Assembly (NCBI RefSeq): GCF_016862455.1
Contig: NZ_BOMZ01000027.1
Coordinates: forward strand, 1-64,000
Length of the DNA: 64,000 nucleotides
Origin: Actinoplanes utahensis
GTDB lineage: Bacteria; Actinomycetota; Actinomycetes; Mycobacteriales; Micromonosporaceae
Direction: 5' to 3'
The notes under the pieces are model-generated. The model made no database searches and had not been told where the DNA came from. It was given only the letters and a program-made list of their open reading frames with translations. Positions within the stretch are counted from its first letter, which is position 1. Each line of letters begins with the position of its first letter. Below, in pieces: positions 16,490 through 25,510 of the stretch. A program made the translations under genes and the position numbers.

Positions 16490-16927
16490 TCAGGAGACCG
16501 GGGTCAGCAAAAAGAGCGGGATGACCCGGTCGGTCTTCTTCTGGTAGTCCGCGTACGGCGGGTAGGCGGCGACCGCCCGCTCCCACCAGATCTCCCGCTC
16601 CTCGCCGGAGATCTCGCGGACCGTGTAGTCCTGCTTCCGCGGGCCGTCCTGCAGCTCGACCAGCGGATTGGCCCGGATGTTGTGGACCCAGACCGGATGC
16701 TTCGGGGCGCCGCCGAGAGAACCGACAGCGAGGTACTCCCCGTCGTGCTCGACCCGCATCAGCGGAGTCTTGCGCAGCTTGCCGCTCTTGGCGCCGACGT
16801 TCGTCACCACGACGATCGGCATGCCCTGGATGTCGTTGGCCTCGGCACCATTGGAAGCCTCGTACTTCTCTGCCTGATTGCGCGCCCAGTCGGAACTGCT
16901 GGGGGCGTACTCACCCGTCAATGGCAT
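16490..16927 (-). CDS. Deazaflavin (F420)-dependent nitroreductase-family protein
   Basis: A 145-residue protein of the Ddn-like split-barrel family, whose characterised members bind coenzyme F420. Diagnostic features are the [21 protein letters not shown] stretch, [20 protein letters not shown] (in the family, cofactor phosphate and deazaflavin contacts) and a C-terminal [19 protein letters not shown] motif. Length is normal for the family. The ATG at 16927 fits the conserved [10 protein letters not shown] beginning; the longer open frame is low complexity. It is a single gene, divergent from the third S8 protease. Physiological substrate unknown. Confidence 0.88.
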   Translation of the reverse strand: MPLTGEYAPSSSDWARNQAEKYEASNGAEANDIQGMPIVVVTNVGAKSGKLRKTPLMRVEHDGEYLAVGSLGGAPKHPVWVHNIRANPLVELQDGPRKQDYTVREISGEEREIWWERAVAAYPPYADYQKKTDRVIPLFLLTPVS

Positions 16928-17052
16928 GATCCCGACCCTACCTCGCGCTCCCGGATCGCACCGGCCACGAGCCCGCTTCGCACTGCGACGGCCGCACCTT
17001 TGTCCACACGGGCCCGCCACGGACGGACGGCTCACGACGGAGGGTGGACCGG

Positions 17053-18879
17053 ATGCGCCGCAACGTACTCGCTGGTGGGCTCGCGGCGATCATCGCCGCC
17101 TCGGTGGGCGCCATCGCTCTCCCCACCGGCAGCCACGCGTTCTCCCCCGTCTCGTACGGGCTGGCCCTGCCCGCCTCGGTGACCCCGGCGAACCCGGTCC
17201 GGATCGTCACGACCACCCTGGACGCGACCGGCCGCCCGGTCTTCACCGTGCAGGAGGCCGCCGACCGGGCGCACGCCACCCGGATCGCCGCCGCCGCACA
17301 CGACGGCGCCGCCCCGGTCGCCGTCGAGGTCGACGTCCCGGTCCACGCCCTCGATCTGGTGTCGGCGGCCGGTGACCCCTACAGCGTGCACCAGTACGAA
17401 CTGGCGAAGCTCGGCATGGAGCGGGCCTGGCGGTCGAGCACCGGCGCCGGTGTGGTGGTCGCCGTCATCGACAGCGGTGTGCAGGGTTCGCACCCCGACC
17501 TGGCGGGCCAGGTCCTGGCCGGTTACGACGCGATCGGGAACGTGGCGGGCGGCGACACCGACGGCAACGGGCACGGCACCCATGTGGCCGGCACCATCGC
17601 CGCCGTGGTCGGCAACGGCGTGGGCGTGGCCGGGCACGCCCCGAACGCGAGGATCCTGCCGGTCAAGGTGCTCGGCGCCAACGGCGAGGGCACCACCGCG
17701 GACACCGCCGAAGGCATCGTCTGGGCCGCCGACAACGGCGCCCAGGTCATCAACCTGTCGCTCGGCTCCAGCGTCGCCACCAGGGCCGAGGAGGCGGCGA
17801 TCCGCTATGCCCGGAGCAAGGGCGTCACGGTCGTCGCCGCGGCCGGCAACGAGCGCCGGGACGGCAACCCGGCCAGCTACCCGGCCGCGTACGACGGGGT
17901 GATCGCGGTGGCCGCCAGCGACGCGTACGACGAGGTCGCCCCGTTCTCCAACTTCGGCGACTACGTGGACGTGGCCGCGCCCGGCGTCGCGATCATGAGC
18001 ACCTACCCGGCCGGGCTCGTGAAGGACGGCGGCGCGTACGTGAAGATGAGCGGCACGTCGATGGCGGCGCCGCACGTGGCGGCGGTGGCGGCGCTGGTCG
18101 AGGCGTACCGGCCGGAGTTCGGCCCGGACCGCGTCGAGCAGGTGCTGGAGGATTCGGCAGTCGATCTCGGCGCGCCCGGTTTCGACACCGACTTCGGCAA
18201 CGGGCTGGTCGACGCCGCCGACGCGATCCACCTGGCCGGCGGCGGCAGCGTTGAGAACGGTGGCGGCGACAGCGGCGGCGACGTCGGCAGCGGAGACGGC
18301 GTTGGCAGCGGGGACGGCGTTGGCAGCGGGGACGGCGGCTCGGTCGACCAGCGGATGGCGCCGGTCATCACGCCGAGCGCGAACGGCCGGACGGTCGTGC
18401 ACGGCGCCAGGACCAGCACCGCCTTCACGATCGCCGACAGCTCGGGACCGCTGGCCGGGGTGAACCTGGACGCCTGCGTCTCGGCCGGCGGCGGCGCCTG
18501 GCGATGCGTGCCGGGCCGGGCCGACACCCGCGGCGGGTACGTCGTCACGCATGTCGCCACCGGCTCCTTCAAGGTCCGGGTGACCGTGCCCGAGGGCCCG
18601 AAGACACTGGCGGGCTCGGCGACCGCGTCGTACACGGTCAAGGCCGCGGTCAAGGCCGTCCGCACCGCCAAGGGCGTGCTCACCGTGCGGGTCACCGGCG
18701 CGGCCGGGCAGAAGATGACGCTGCAGCGGCTCGTGAACGGCAGGTGGGCGGCCGCGAGGACCTTCACCGCGACGGCCACCCGCAAGATCAGCGGGCTGGT
18801 GAGCGGCGGCAGTTACCGGGTGGTGCTGGCGTCCGGCCCGGCGATCCAGGGCGTGACCAGCGGCACGGTCAAGGCCTGA
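17053..18879 (+). CDS. Secreted S8 (subtilisin-family) serine protease 3
   Basis: A 608-residue paralog of the two S8 proteases at 1.8-5.8 kb. The signal segment is at about 5-27, then comes a propeptide and an S8 domain with Asp140 (VIDSGVQ), His177 (HGTHVAGT) and Ser336 (GTSMAAPH). In place of the Thr/Ala/Pro linker it has a Gly/Ser/Asp linker (GSGDGV units, about 396-430) encoded by an 18-nt tandem repeat near 18290-18335. The C-terminal Cys-pair module (DACV...WRCV, final SGTVKA) matches the paralogs. I start it at the ATG at 17053, 8 nt after GGAGGG; the GTG at 17044 overlaps that ribosome site. Exported, substrate unknown. Confidence 0.92.
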   Translation: MRRNVLAGGLAAIIAASVGAIALPTGSHAFSPVSYGLALPASVTPANPVRIVTTTLDATGRPVFTVQEAADRAHATRIAAAAHDGAAPVAVEVDVPVHALDLVSAAGDPYSVHQYELAKLGMERAWRSSTGAGVVVAVIDSGVQGSHPDLAGQVLAGYDAIGNVAGGDTDGNGHGTHVAGTIAAVVGNGVGVAGHAPNARILPVKVLGANGEGTTADTAEGIVWAADNGAQVINLSLGSSVATRAEEAAIRYARSKGVTVVAAAGNERRDGNPASYPAAYDGVIAVAASDAYDEVAPFSNFGDYVDVAAPGVAIMSTYPAGLVKDGGAYVKMSGTSMAAPHVAAVAALVEAYRPEFGPDRVEQVLEDSAVDLGAPGFDTDFGNGLVDAADAIHLAGGGSVENGGGDSGGDVGSGDGVGSGDGVGSGDGGSVDQRMAPVITPSANGRTVVHGARTSTAFTIADSSGPLAGVNLDACVSAGGGAWRCVPGRADTRGGYVVTHVATGSFKVRVTVPEGPKTLAGSATASYTVKAAVKAVRTAKGVLTVRVTGAAGQKMTLQRLVNGRWAAARTFTATATRKISGLVSGGSYRVVLASGPAIQGVTSGTVKA

Positions 18880-18916
18880 CACGTTCGGTGACGCTCGTGA
18901 GGTTTACTCGTACCCC

Positions 18917-19516
18917 ATGAGCATCATCTCCCGGGGTTTCGGTGGGCGGCGGCGTGAGCCGTCGCCCGACCTGCCGCCCGGCCAGTACCTCGCCCACGAT
19001 TTCCCGGTCCTCTCCGCGGGGCCGACGCCGAGGATCCCCCTCGACCGCTGGCACTTCTCGATCGTCACCGAGACCGGCGAGAAGCACACGTGGAACTGGG
19101 CGGAGTTCACCGCCCTGCCGGCCGAGGAGTTCACGGTCGACATCCACTGCGTCACCAAGTGGTCGAAGCTCGGCACCTCCTGGAAGGGCGTCTCCCTCGA
19201 CACCCTGTTCGAGGACGTGGAGACCGCCGGGGACTACGCGATGGCGCACAGCTACGGCGGCTACACCACGAACGTCCCCCTCGAGGATCTCCTCGACGGC
19301 AAGGCCTGGATCGCGTACGAGTACGACGGCGAGCCTCTCCACCCCGAGCACGGCGGCCCGGCCCGGCTGCTGATCCCGCACCTGTACTTCTGGAAGTCGG
19401 CCAAGTGGGTCGACGGGCTGCGGATGATGCACGAGGACGAGCCCGGCTTCTGGGAGGACGCCGGCTACCACATGTACGGCGACCCCTGGCGCGAGCAGCG
19501 CTACCACGGCGACTGA
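18917..19516 (+). CDS. Sulfite-oxidase-like molybdopterin oxidoreductase
   Basis: A 199-residue protein with the sulfite oxidase/MsrP-type molybdenum cofactor fold. Cys78 in DIHCVTKWSKLG is the expected Mo ligand; the WKGVSLDTL, AHSYGGYTTNVPLEDL and RLLIPHLYFWKSAKWV segments are conserved in the family. There is no twin-arginine signal and no dimerisation domain, so this is the short cytoplasmic-type version common in actinomycetes. It is followed 6 nt later by a flavin reductase-like gene, which probably supplies or takes its electrons. Confidence 0.88.
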   Translation: MSIISRGFGGRRREPSPDLPPGQYLAHDFPVLSAGPTPRIPLDRWHFSIVTETGEKHTWNWAEFTALPAEEFTVDIHCVTKWSKLGTSWKGVSLDTLFEDVETAGDYAMAHSYGGYTTNVPLEDLLDGKAWIAYEYDGEPLHPEHGGPARLLIPHLYFWKSAKWVDGLRMMHEDEPGFWEDAGYHMYGDPWREQRYHGD

Positions 19517-19522
19517 TCTCCC

Positions 19523-20260
19523 GTGGTGAAACGCATCGCATGGCGTGCGGCCACGGTCGTCGAGGTCCGCGCGGAGACCCCCTCGGCGCGGACCCTCGTG
19601 CTGGACGTCCCGGAGTGGGGCGGGCACCTGCCCGGCCAGCACGTCGACATCCGGCTCACCGCCGAGGACGGCTACCAGGCCCAGCGCAGCTACTCCATCG
19701 CCTCCGCCTGGTCCGCCGAGTCCGGGCGGGTCGAGGTGTCGGTGCAGCGGCTGGCCGACGGCGAGGTGTCGCCGTACCTGACCGACGTCGTCGAGACCGG
19801 CGATCAGATCGAGGTCCGCGGCCCGATCGGTGGCTGGTTCGTCTGGCGGCAGACCTCGACGGCGCCGGTGGTGCTGGTGGCCGGCGGGTCCGGCGTGGTG
19901 CCGCTGATGGCGATGATCCGGGCGCGCGGTCTGGCGGGCGGCCGGCAGCCCTTCCGGCTGATCTATTCGGTACGGACTCCCGAAGACGCGCTGTACGCCG
20001 ATGAGCTGCGCCGCCGTGCCCGGGAGGACGCCGGCCTGGACGTGCACTTCGTCTACACCCGCAAGGCGCCGGACGACTGGCCGGTCCCGCCGAGACGGCT
20101 CGACGTCGCGGTGATCAACAGCCACGGCTGGCCGGCCGACTTCGAGCCGGACTGTTACGTCTGCGGCCCGAACACCTTCGTCGAGACCGTCGCCGACATC
20201 CTGGTCGCCCTCGGTCACGACCCGAAACGCATCCGCACCGAACGTTTCGGCGGCGCGTGA
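19523..20260 (+). CDS. FAD/NAD(P)-binding ferredoxin-reductase-like oxidoreductase
   Basis: A 245-residue flavoprotein of the ferredoxin-NADP reductase superfamily. The FAD-binding beta barrel contains RSYSIAS (the RxYS motif) at about 55-61. The nucleotide domain contains VLVAGGSGVVPLMAMIR (about 113-130) and the C-terminal CGPNTFVETV. There is no iron-sulfur domain. It starts at tandem GTG codons (19523/19526), 6 nt after the molybdoenzyme gene, so the two form an operon and likely a redox pair. A hairpin follows the stop. Confidence 0.87.
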   Translation: MVKRIAWRAATVVEVRAETPSARTLVLDVPEWGGHLPGQHVDIRLTAEDGYQAQRSYSIASAWSAESGRVEVSVQRLADGEVSPYLTDVVETGDQIEVRGPIGGWFVWRQTSTAPVVLVAGGSGVVPLMAMIRARGLAGGRQPFRLIYSVRTPEDALYADELRRRAREDAGLDVHFVYTRKAPDDWPVPPRRLDVAVINSHGWPADFEPDCYVCGPNTFVETVADILVALGHDPKRIRTERFGGA

Positions 20261-20272
20261 ACCCCGGCTGGG

Positions 20273-20311
20273 CGTGGTCGCTGTCTCCACCGCCCCGAGA
20301 CAGCGACCACG
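20273..20311. terminator. Bidirectional hairpin terminator
   Basis: A perfect 15-bp inverted repeat (20273-20287 and 20297-20311) with a 9-nt loop, between the reductase stop (20260) and the opposing stop of the GH36 gene (20390). Confidence 0.85.
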
Positions 20312-20389
20312 ACCAGCGGCGAAGATCCGAACCGGCCGGCCGTCACTGCTGCCTGGACCACGCCGAGACCGCGGCCACGACCAGCGGCG

Positions 20390-22462
20390 TCAGGTCAGTT
20401 CGAGCAGCAGGGCCTGTTCGGGGGTCAGGAGCGGGGACGGGAGACCGGCCTCGACGAGGACCCGGCCGGGGAGCGTCACCGAACCCGCCGCGAGCCACGG
20501 GGGTGGCGCGTCCTGCATCGTGCGGGGCGGGACGCCGATCGGGCGGACCGTGTAGAGGCGGTCCGGGTCCAGGCCGGGGAACTTCAGCGGCGGCGGCAGC
20601 GCGGCCGCCGGCGTGCCGAGGGTGACCAGGGCGAACACCGCGTGGCTACGGTCTCCGGCGACCACCCCGTGGATCAGCTGGGCGGGGTCGGCCGTGTCGG
20701 CGCGGACCACGGTTCCGGAGTGCAGCAGCGGCCGCAGGCGCTTGTGCTCGGCGATCCAGGCGGCGATGTCCCGCCGTTCGGCGGGCGTGGCGGTGGTCAG
20801 GTTCCATTCGATGCCGGCGCTGCCGAACAGGGCGGTGGCCAGCCGGAACCCGAGGGCCGAGGTGCGGCCGGTGACGTGGGCGGCGCCCGCGCCCAGGTGA
20901 CCGCCGAGGTACTCCGGCGGGATCAGGATGCCGGTCCAGCGCTGGATCGACTGCCGATCGAGCGGGTCGTTGGTGTCCGAGGTCCAGAACCGGTCGACCA
21001 GGTCGAGGATGCCCAGGTCGATGCGAGCGCCGCCGGACGCGCAGCTCTCGATCTCCACGTGCGGGAAGGCGGCACGGAGTTCGGCGAGCAGGCGGTAGAG
21101 GGCGCGGGTCTGCCGGTGGGCGGTGCCCGGGGTGAGCAGGTCGCGGTTGTGGTCCCACTTGAGGAACGCGATCGGGTACTCGGTGAGCAGCGCGCTCAGA
21201 CGGTCCCGGACGTGGGCGTAGGCGCCCGGCTCGTGCAGATCGAGGACCCGCTGCCAGCGCCAGGTCGGGCCGGCGGCGGAAACGGGTGTGCCCGGCGGGG
21301 CGGGAGTGGGACGGGAGCCCAGGATCCAGTCCGGGTGGGCGGCGGCCAGGGCCGAGTCGGGGCTGATCATCTCGGGTTCGACCCAGAGACCGAACTCCAT
21401 GCCGCGCGAGACGACGTGCTCGATCAGGGGGTGCAGGCCGCCCGGCCAGACGTCCGCGTCGACGGTCCAGTCGCCGAGGGCGCGCTTGTCGTCGCGGCGG
21501 CCGGTGAACCAGCCGTCGTCGAGGACGAAACGTTCGACACCGGCTTCGGCGGCAGCGTCGGCCAGGTCGCTCAGGACGGCGAGGTCGTGATCGAAGTAGA
21601 CGGCCTCCCAGGTGTTGAGGACGACCGGGCGGGGCATGCGCGTGTTCTTGAAACCGCGAATCCAGGGATGCAGCCGGTCGGAGAGCCCGTCCAGCCCGGC
21701 GTCCGAGAAGACGGCGACCAGCCACGGCGTCTCGTAGGAGTCGCCGGGCGCGAGGCGGATCTCGCCCGGGGCGAGCAGTTCGCCGGCGCCGAGGACGTTG
21801 CCGCCGAGCGCGGAGCGTTCCGCCCAGATCCGCTTGTCGCCGCTCCAGGCCAGGTGGGTCGCCCAGACCCGGCCGTTTCGGAAACCGAAACCGGGCTCGC
21901 CGGCGATCATCAGGAACGCGTCGTCGTGGCCGGGGCGGCCGTGCCGGCTCTCCCGGCTCCACACGCCGTGCCGGAGCGGGGCGCGCTGCGGCTGCCGTTC
22001 GTGTGACCAGAGGCCGGTGAAGTCGAGCAGCTCGGACGCCTCGTGCGGGATCGGGAGCAGGACGTCCAGGCCGGGGACGGCGAGCTCGGCGTCGCCACGG
22101 TTGGTGAGGCGGTGCCGGACTCGCAGGACGCCTTCCGGCGACAGCTCCAGCTCCGTGACCACCTCTTGCGCGGAGTCGGGGCTCGACGACCGTACGACAA
22201 TAGTTTGATCTTGAAGGTGGGCCTCGGCCAGGCGGAAACCGTGACCGGACTCGAGAGCCGGACGCCCGCTCCACCCCTCGGCGAGGGACGGCAGGAGCGA
22301 CAACCGCAGGGGTACGTCGATCGAGCTCGGTGGGATCGCCGGCACGAAGGTGTCCGCGGAGGCGGAGAAGTCGCCCAGGTCCGGACCCCAGTGGAGGATG
22401 TGCGCGGCGGTGCCGCGGGTGTCGAGCACGAGGCTGACACCCGCGGCGCGCAGGTGGAACAT
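20390..22462 (-). CDS. GH36-family alpha-galactosidase
   Basis: A 690-residue cytoplasmic glycosidase that removes terminal alpha-galactosyl units (melibiose/raffinose type). It shows the GH36 landmarks: an N-terminal beta-sandwich, FVLDDGWFTGRRDD in the barrel, the nucleophile Asp in FLKWDHNRD and the acid/base Asp in RFWTSDTNDP. It lacks a signal peptide, so it acts on imported oligosaccharide. The ATG at 22462 lies 2 nt after the TGA of the solute-binding protein gene. It is the last gene of the galactoside operon, and the 2-nt gap implies translational coupling. Confidence 0.92.
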   Translation of the reverse strand: MFHLRAAGVSLVLDTRGTAAHILHWGPDLGDFSASADTFVPAIPPSSIDVPLRLSLLPSLAEGWSGRPALESGHGFRLAEAHLQDQTIVVRSSSPDSAQEVVTELELSPEGVLRVRHRLTNRGDAELAVPGLDVLLPIPHEASELLDFTGLWSHERQPQRAPLRHGVWSRESRHGRPGHDDAFLMIAGEPGFGFRNGRVWATHLAWSGDKRIWAERSALGGNVLGAGELLAPGEIRLAPGDSYETPWLVAVFSDAGLDGLSDRLHPWIRGFKNTRMPRPVVLNTWEAVYFDHDLAVLSDLADAAAEAGVERFVLDDGWFTGRRDDKRALGDWTVDADVWPGGLHPLIEHVVSRGMEFGLWVEPEMISPDSALAAAHPDWILGSRPTPAPPGTPVSAAGPTWRWQRVLDLHEPGAYAHVRDRLSALLTEYPIAFLKWDHNRDLLTPGTAHRQTRALYRLLAELRAAFPHVEIESCASGGARIDLGILDLVDRFWTSDTNDPLDRQSIQRWTGILIPPEYLGGHLGAGAAHVTGRTSALGFRLATALFGSAGIEWNLTTATPAERRDIAAWIAEHKRLRPLLHSGTVVRADTADPAQLIHGVVAGDRSHAVFALVTLGTPAAALPPPLKFPGLDPDRLYTVRPIGVPPRTMQDAPPPWLAAGSVTLPGRVLVEAGLPSPLLTPEQALLLELT

Positions 22463-22464
22463 GG

Positions 22465-23790
22465 TCACTCGGCGACCGGGATGGACTGGGACTTCAGGTT
22501 CTCGACGGTCTTGGTCTGGGTGGTCTTGAGCGCGTCGAGCAGGGTGCCGGAGCCGGAGACGGCGGACTTGAAGCCGTCCGAGGCGGTGGCGTAGGTGCTG
22601 GTCATCGTCGGTCCCCAGACGAAGTCGGCGGCGACCTGGGTGGAGGCGGTCGCGAAGACATCGTAGATCTTCTGGCCGCCGTAGAACTCGACTCCCTCGG
22701 TCAGCGCCGGGAGCTTCGCGCCGGCCTTGGTCGCCGGGTAGAGCTGGGCCTCGGAGTTGAGGGCGGTGAGCGCCTCCTCGGAGGTGTTCAGCCACAGAGC
22801 GAACTTCGCCGCCTCGTACGGGTGCTTCGAGTTCTTGAAGACCGCGGTGGCCGAGCCGCCCCAGTTACCGGCCTTCGCGTCGCCGGCGGTCCACTGCGGC
22901 ATCGGGGCGACCGCCCACTTGCCCTTGGTGTCCGGCGCGCCGGAGATGATCGAGTTGGCGCCCCACACCGCGGAGACCCAGGTCCAGGCGTTGCCCTTGT
23001 TGTAGGCGTTGTCCCACTCGGTGGTCCACGGCGGCACGCTGGAGACGAGCTTCTTGTCGATCAGGCCCTGCCAGTAGTCCGCGACCTTGGTGGTGCCCTC
23101 GTCCTGCAGGTTCACCGTCCACTTGGCGCCGTCGTTGGCGAACCAGCGGCCGCCCGCCTGCCAGGACAGGCCGGCGAACTGGTTGATGTCGCTCTGCGAG
23201 AAGTTGGTGATGTAGCCACCGGCGGCCTTCACCTTCTCGGCGGCCGCGGCGTACTCCGCCCAGGTGGTGGGGACCGGAATGTTGTTCTTCTCGAACAGGT
23301 CCTTGCGGTAGAAGAGGGCCATCGGGCCGGCGTCCTGCGGCACGCCGTAGACCGAGTCCTGCTCACCGAAGGTGACCTGACCCCAGGTCCAGTCGACGAA
23401 CTGGTCCTTCGCCGCGGTCACCTCGCCGCAGCCGGCCAGGTTCGCCAGACCGTCCTGGACGCGGAAGCTGGGCAGCGCGTCGTACTCGATGTGGCCCAGG
23501 TCCGGGGTGTTGCCGGCCTTGATCTGGTTGAAGAAGTTGGCGTAGGTGCCGCCGTTGCCGTTCGGGCCGGTCTGCACCTTGACCTGGATGTTCGGGTTCT
23601 TGTCGTTCCAGAGCTTCACCACCTTGTCGATCCCGGGGATCCAGGTGGTGTAGGTGAGCGTGACGTTGCCGGTCGACGGGGCGCAGTTCCCCGCCGCCGC
23701 CGGGTCGCCGCCCTCCGAGGAGTCGGTCGACGAACAGGCGCCGAGTGCAAGCGCCGAAGCCAGCACGACGCTGAGTGACCTCATACGCAT
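22465..23790 (-). CDS. ABC sugar-binding lipoprotein
   Basis: A 441-residue extracellular solute-binding protein (family 1, MalE-like). The N-terminal signal ends in the lipobox LALGAC (Cys19), so the protein is anchored to the outer face of the membrane. A typical sugar-binding core follows (TTWIPGIDKVVKLWNDKNP, FYRKDLFEKNNIPVPTTWAEY). The ATG at 23790 has GAGG 7 nt upstream; an ATG at 23802 is also in frame. Flanked by permease and glycosidase genes, it should deliver galacto-oligosaccharides to the two permeases. Confidence 0.92.
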   Translation of the reverse strand: MRMRSLSVVLASALALGACSSTDSSEGGDPAAAGNCAPSTGNVTLTYTTWIPGIDKVVKLWNDKNPNIQVKVQTGPNGNGGTYANFFNQIKAGNTPDLGHIEYDALPSFRVQDGLANLAGCGEVTAAKDQFVDWTWGQVTFGEQDSVYGVPQDAGPMALFYRKDLFEKNNIPVPTTWAEYAAAAEKVKAAGGYITNFSQSDINQFAGLSWQAGGRWFANDGAKWTVNLQDEGTTKVADYWQGLIDKKLVSSVPPWTTEWDNAYNKGNAWTWVSAVWGANSIISGAPDTKGKWAVAPMPQWTAGDAKAGNWGGSATAVFKNSKHPYEAAKFALWLNTSEEALTALNSEAQLYPATKAGAKLPALTEGVEFYGGQKIYDVFATASTQVAADFVWGPTMTSTYATASDGFKSAVSGSGTLLDALKTTQTKTVENLKSQSIPVAE

Positions 23791-23816
23791 GGTGATCCTC
23801 ATTTCTCAAAGGGGGA

Positions 23817-24650
23817 TTACTTGATGGCGCCGGAGCCGAGGCCGTTGCGCCAGAAGCGCTGCAGGAGCAGGAAGGCGATCACCAGCGGGACGATCGAGAC
23901 GAGAGCCCCGGTGAGCACCAGCATCCGCAGCTCGGGGATCTGGTTGACCTGGGTGTTCCAGGTGTAGAGGCCGAGGGTGACCGGGAAGAGCTTCTCTTCG
24001 CCGAGCATGATCAGCGGGAGCAGGAAGTTGTTCCAGACCGCCACGAAATGGAACAGGAAGATCGTGACCAGGGCCGGGAACATCAGCTTGCTGGAGACCG
24101 TGAAGAAGGTGCGGATCTCGCCGGAGCCGTCCAGGCGGGCCGCCTCGAGCAGCTCGTCCGGCACGCTCGCGGTGGCGTAGATCCGGGCCAGGTAGACGCC
24201 GAACGGGTTCACCAGGCTGGGCAGGAAGACCGACCAGAAGGTGTTCGTCGCCTCGAACTGGCTGAAGATCAGGAACAACGGTAGGGCCAGGGCGGTGGCC
24301 GGCACAAGGACCCCGCTGAGAATGACGTTGAAGATCGCCTCGCGGCCCCAGAACCGGTACTTGGCCAGGGCGTATCCACACATCGCGGCCAGCAGGGTGC
24401 CGAGCAGCGCGGCGCCGCCGGTGTAGACGACGCTGTTCAGCATCCAGCGCAGGAAGACACCGTCGCGGTAGGCGAGCAGCTCCTTCAGGTTGTCGATCAG
24501 CGCGAAGTCGGCGAACCACAGCGGGTCGGTGCTGGAGAACTGGCTGCGGGTCTTCGACGCGGCGACCACCAGCCACCAGATCGGGACCAGGAAGTAGAGC
24601 GTGGCGGCGCCCATGACCAGCATGGGGCCCACACGGTTGAGGTTCTTCAC
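23817..24650 (-). CDS. ABC sugar permease, MalG type
   Basis: A 277-residue membrane protein with six predicted TM segments. The cytoplasmic EAA loop, where the ATPase docks, reads ELLEAARLDGSGEIRTFFTV. The C-terminus (LQRFWRNGLGSGAIK) is typical of MalG-type subunits. The GTG at 24650 overlaps the TGA of the upstream permease gene (GTGA), indicating coupled translation. It forms the channel with the MalF-type partner. Confidence 0.92.
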   Translation of the reverse strand: MKNLNRVGPMLVMGAATLYFLVPIWWLVVAASKTRSQFSSTDPLWFADFALIDNLKELLAYRDGVFLRWMLNSVVYTGGAALLGTLLAAMCGYALAKYRFWGREAIFNVILSGVLVPATALALPLFLIFSQFEATNTFWSVFLPSLVNPFGVYLARIYATASVPDELLEAARLDGSGEIRTFFTVSSKLMFPALVTIFLFHFVAVWNNFLLPLIMLGEEKLFPVTLGLYTWNTQVNQIPELRMLVLTGALVSIVPLVIAFLLLQRFWRNGLGSGAIK

Positions 24651-25510
24651 TTGTCGCCTCCCCGCTGGGTGAGCTTGAGGAAGGCGAACGAGAGCAGGCA
24701 GGTGGCCATCGCCAGCACCACCGAGAACGCCGCGGCCAGGTTGAAGTTCGGGATGGACGAGGTGGAGTAGACGGTCAGGTTCGGCGTGTAGGTGCTGGAC
24801 ACCGCGGAGCTGAACGTGCGGAACACGGCCGGCTCGGCGAGCAGCTGCAGCGTGCCGATGATCGAGAAGACGGTGGTCAGCACGATCGCCGGCATGACGA
24901 GCGGGATCTTGATGGACCAGGCGGTCCGAAGCGCCCCGGCGCCGTCGATCTTCGCGGCCTCGTACACCTCCTGCGGGATGGCCAGCAGGGAGGAGTAGAT
25001 GATCAGCATGTTGTAGCCGACGTAGACCCAGGTCACCACGTTGGCCATGGACCACAGCACCAGATCCGCGCTGAGCAGGTCGGCGGCGCTGGTGACGGCG
25101 GTGAACGGGGACAGGTTCGGGGAGTAGAGGAAACCCCACATGATCGCGGCGACGACACCGGGGATGGCGTACGGCACGAAGAACGCCAGCCGGAAGAACC
25201 GCCGGCCCTTGACCAGTCCCGAGTCCAGCAGCAGGGCCAGGGCGAGAGCCAGACCCAACATCACCGGCACCTGTACGACACCGAACAGCAGCACCCGGCC
25301 GATCGACTCCCAGAACGGGCCGTCGGTGAAGACCCGCTGGTACTGGGCCAGTCCACCGAACACCTCCTGGGCCTTGCCGAAGGTTCCCTTACGTTCCACC
25401 TGGTAGAGGGACTGCTTGATCGCGTACCCGATCGGGGCCAGGTAGAAGGCGGCGAACAGCAGGCCGAACGGGAGGATGAAGAAGAGCAGCGCCTTCTTGT
25501 TCGCTTTCAC
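24647..25510 (-). CDS. ABC sugar permease, MalF type
   Basis: A 287-residue permease with about six TM segments and an EAA loop (QEVYEAAKIDGAGALRTAWSIKIP). The N-terminus, LLFFILPFGLLFAAFYLAPI, is the usual first TM of the family. The GTG at 25510 follows GGAGGAGAGGAA and overlaps the TGA of the beta-galactosidase gene by 4 nt. It pairs with the MalG-type subunit. The cognate ATPase is not in the operon. Confidence 0.92.
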   Translation of the reverse strand: MKANKKALLFFILPFGLLFAAFYLAPIGYAIKQSLYQVERKGTFGKAQEVFGGLAQYQRVFTDGPFWESIGRVLLFGVVQVPVMLGLALALALLLDSGLVKGRRFFRLAFFVPYAIPGVVAAIMWGFLYSPNLSPFTAVTSAADLLSADLVLWSMANVVTWVYVGYNMLIIYSSLLAIPQEVYEAAKIDGAGALRTAWSIKIPLVMPAIVLTTVFSIIGTLQLLAEPAVFRTFSSAVSSTYTPNLTVYSTSSIPNFNLAAAFSVVLAMATCLLSFAFLKLTQRGGDK

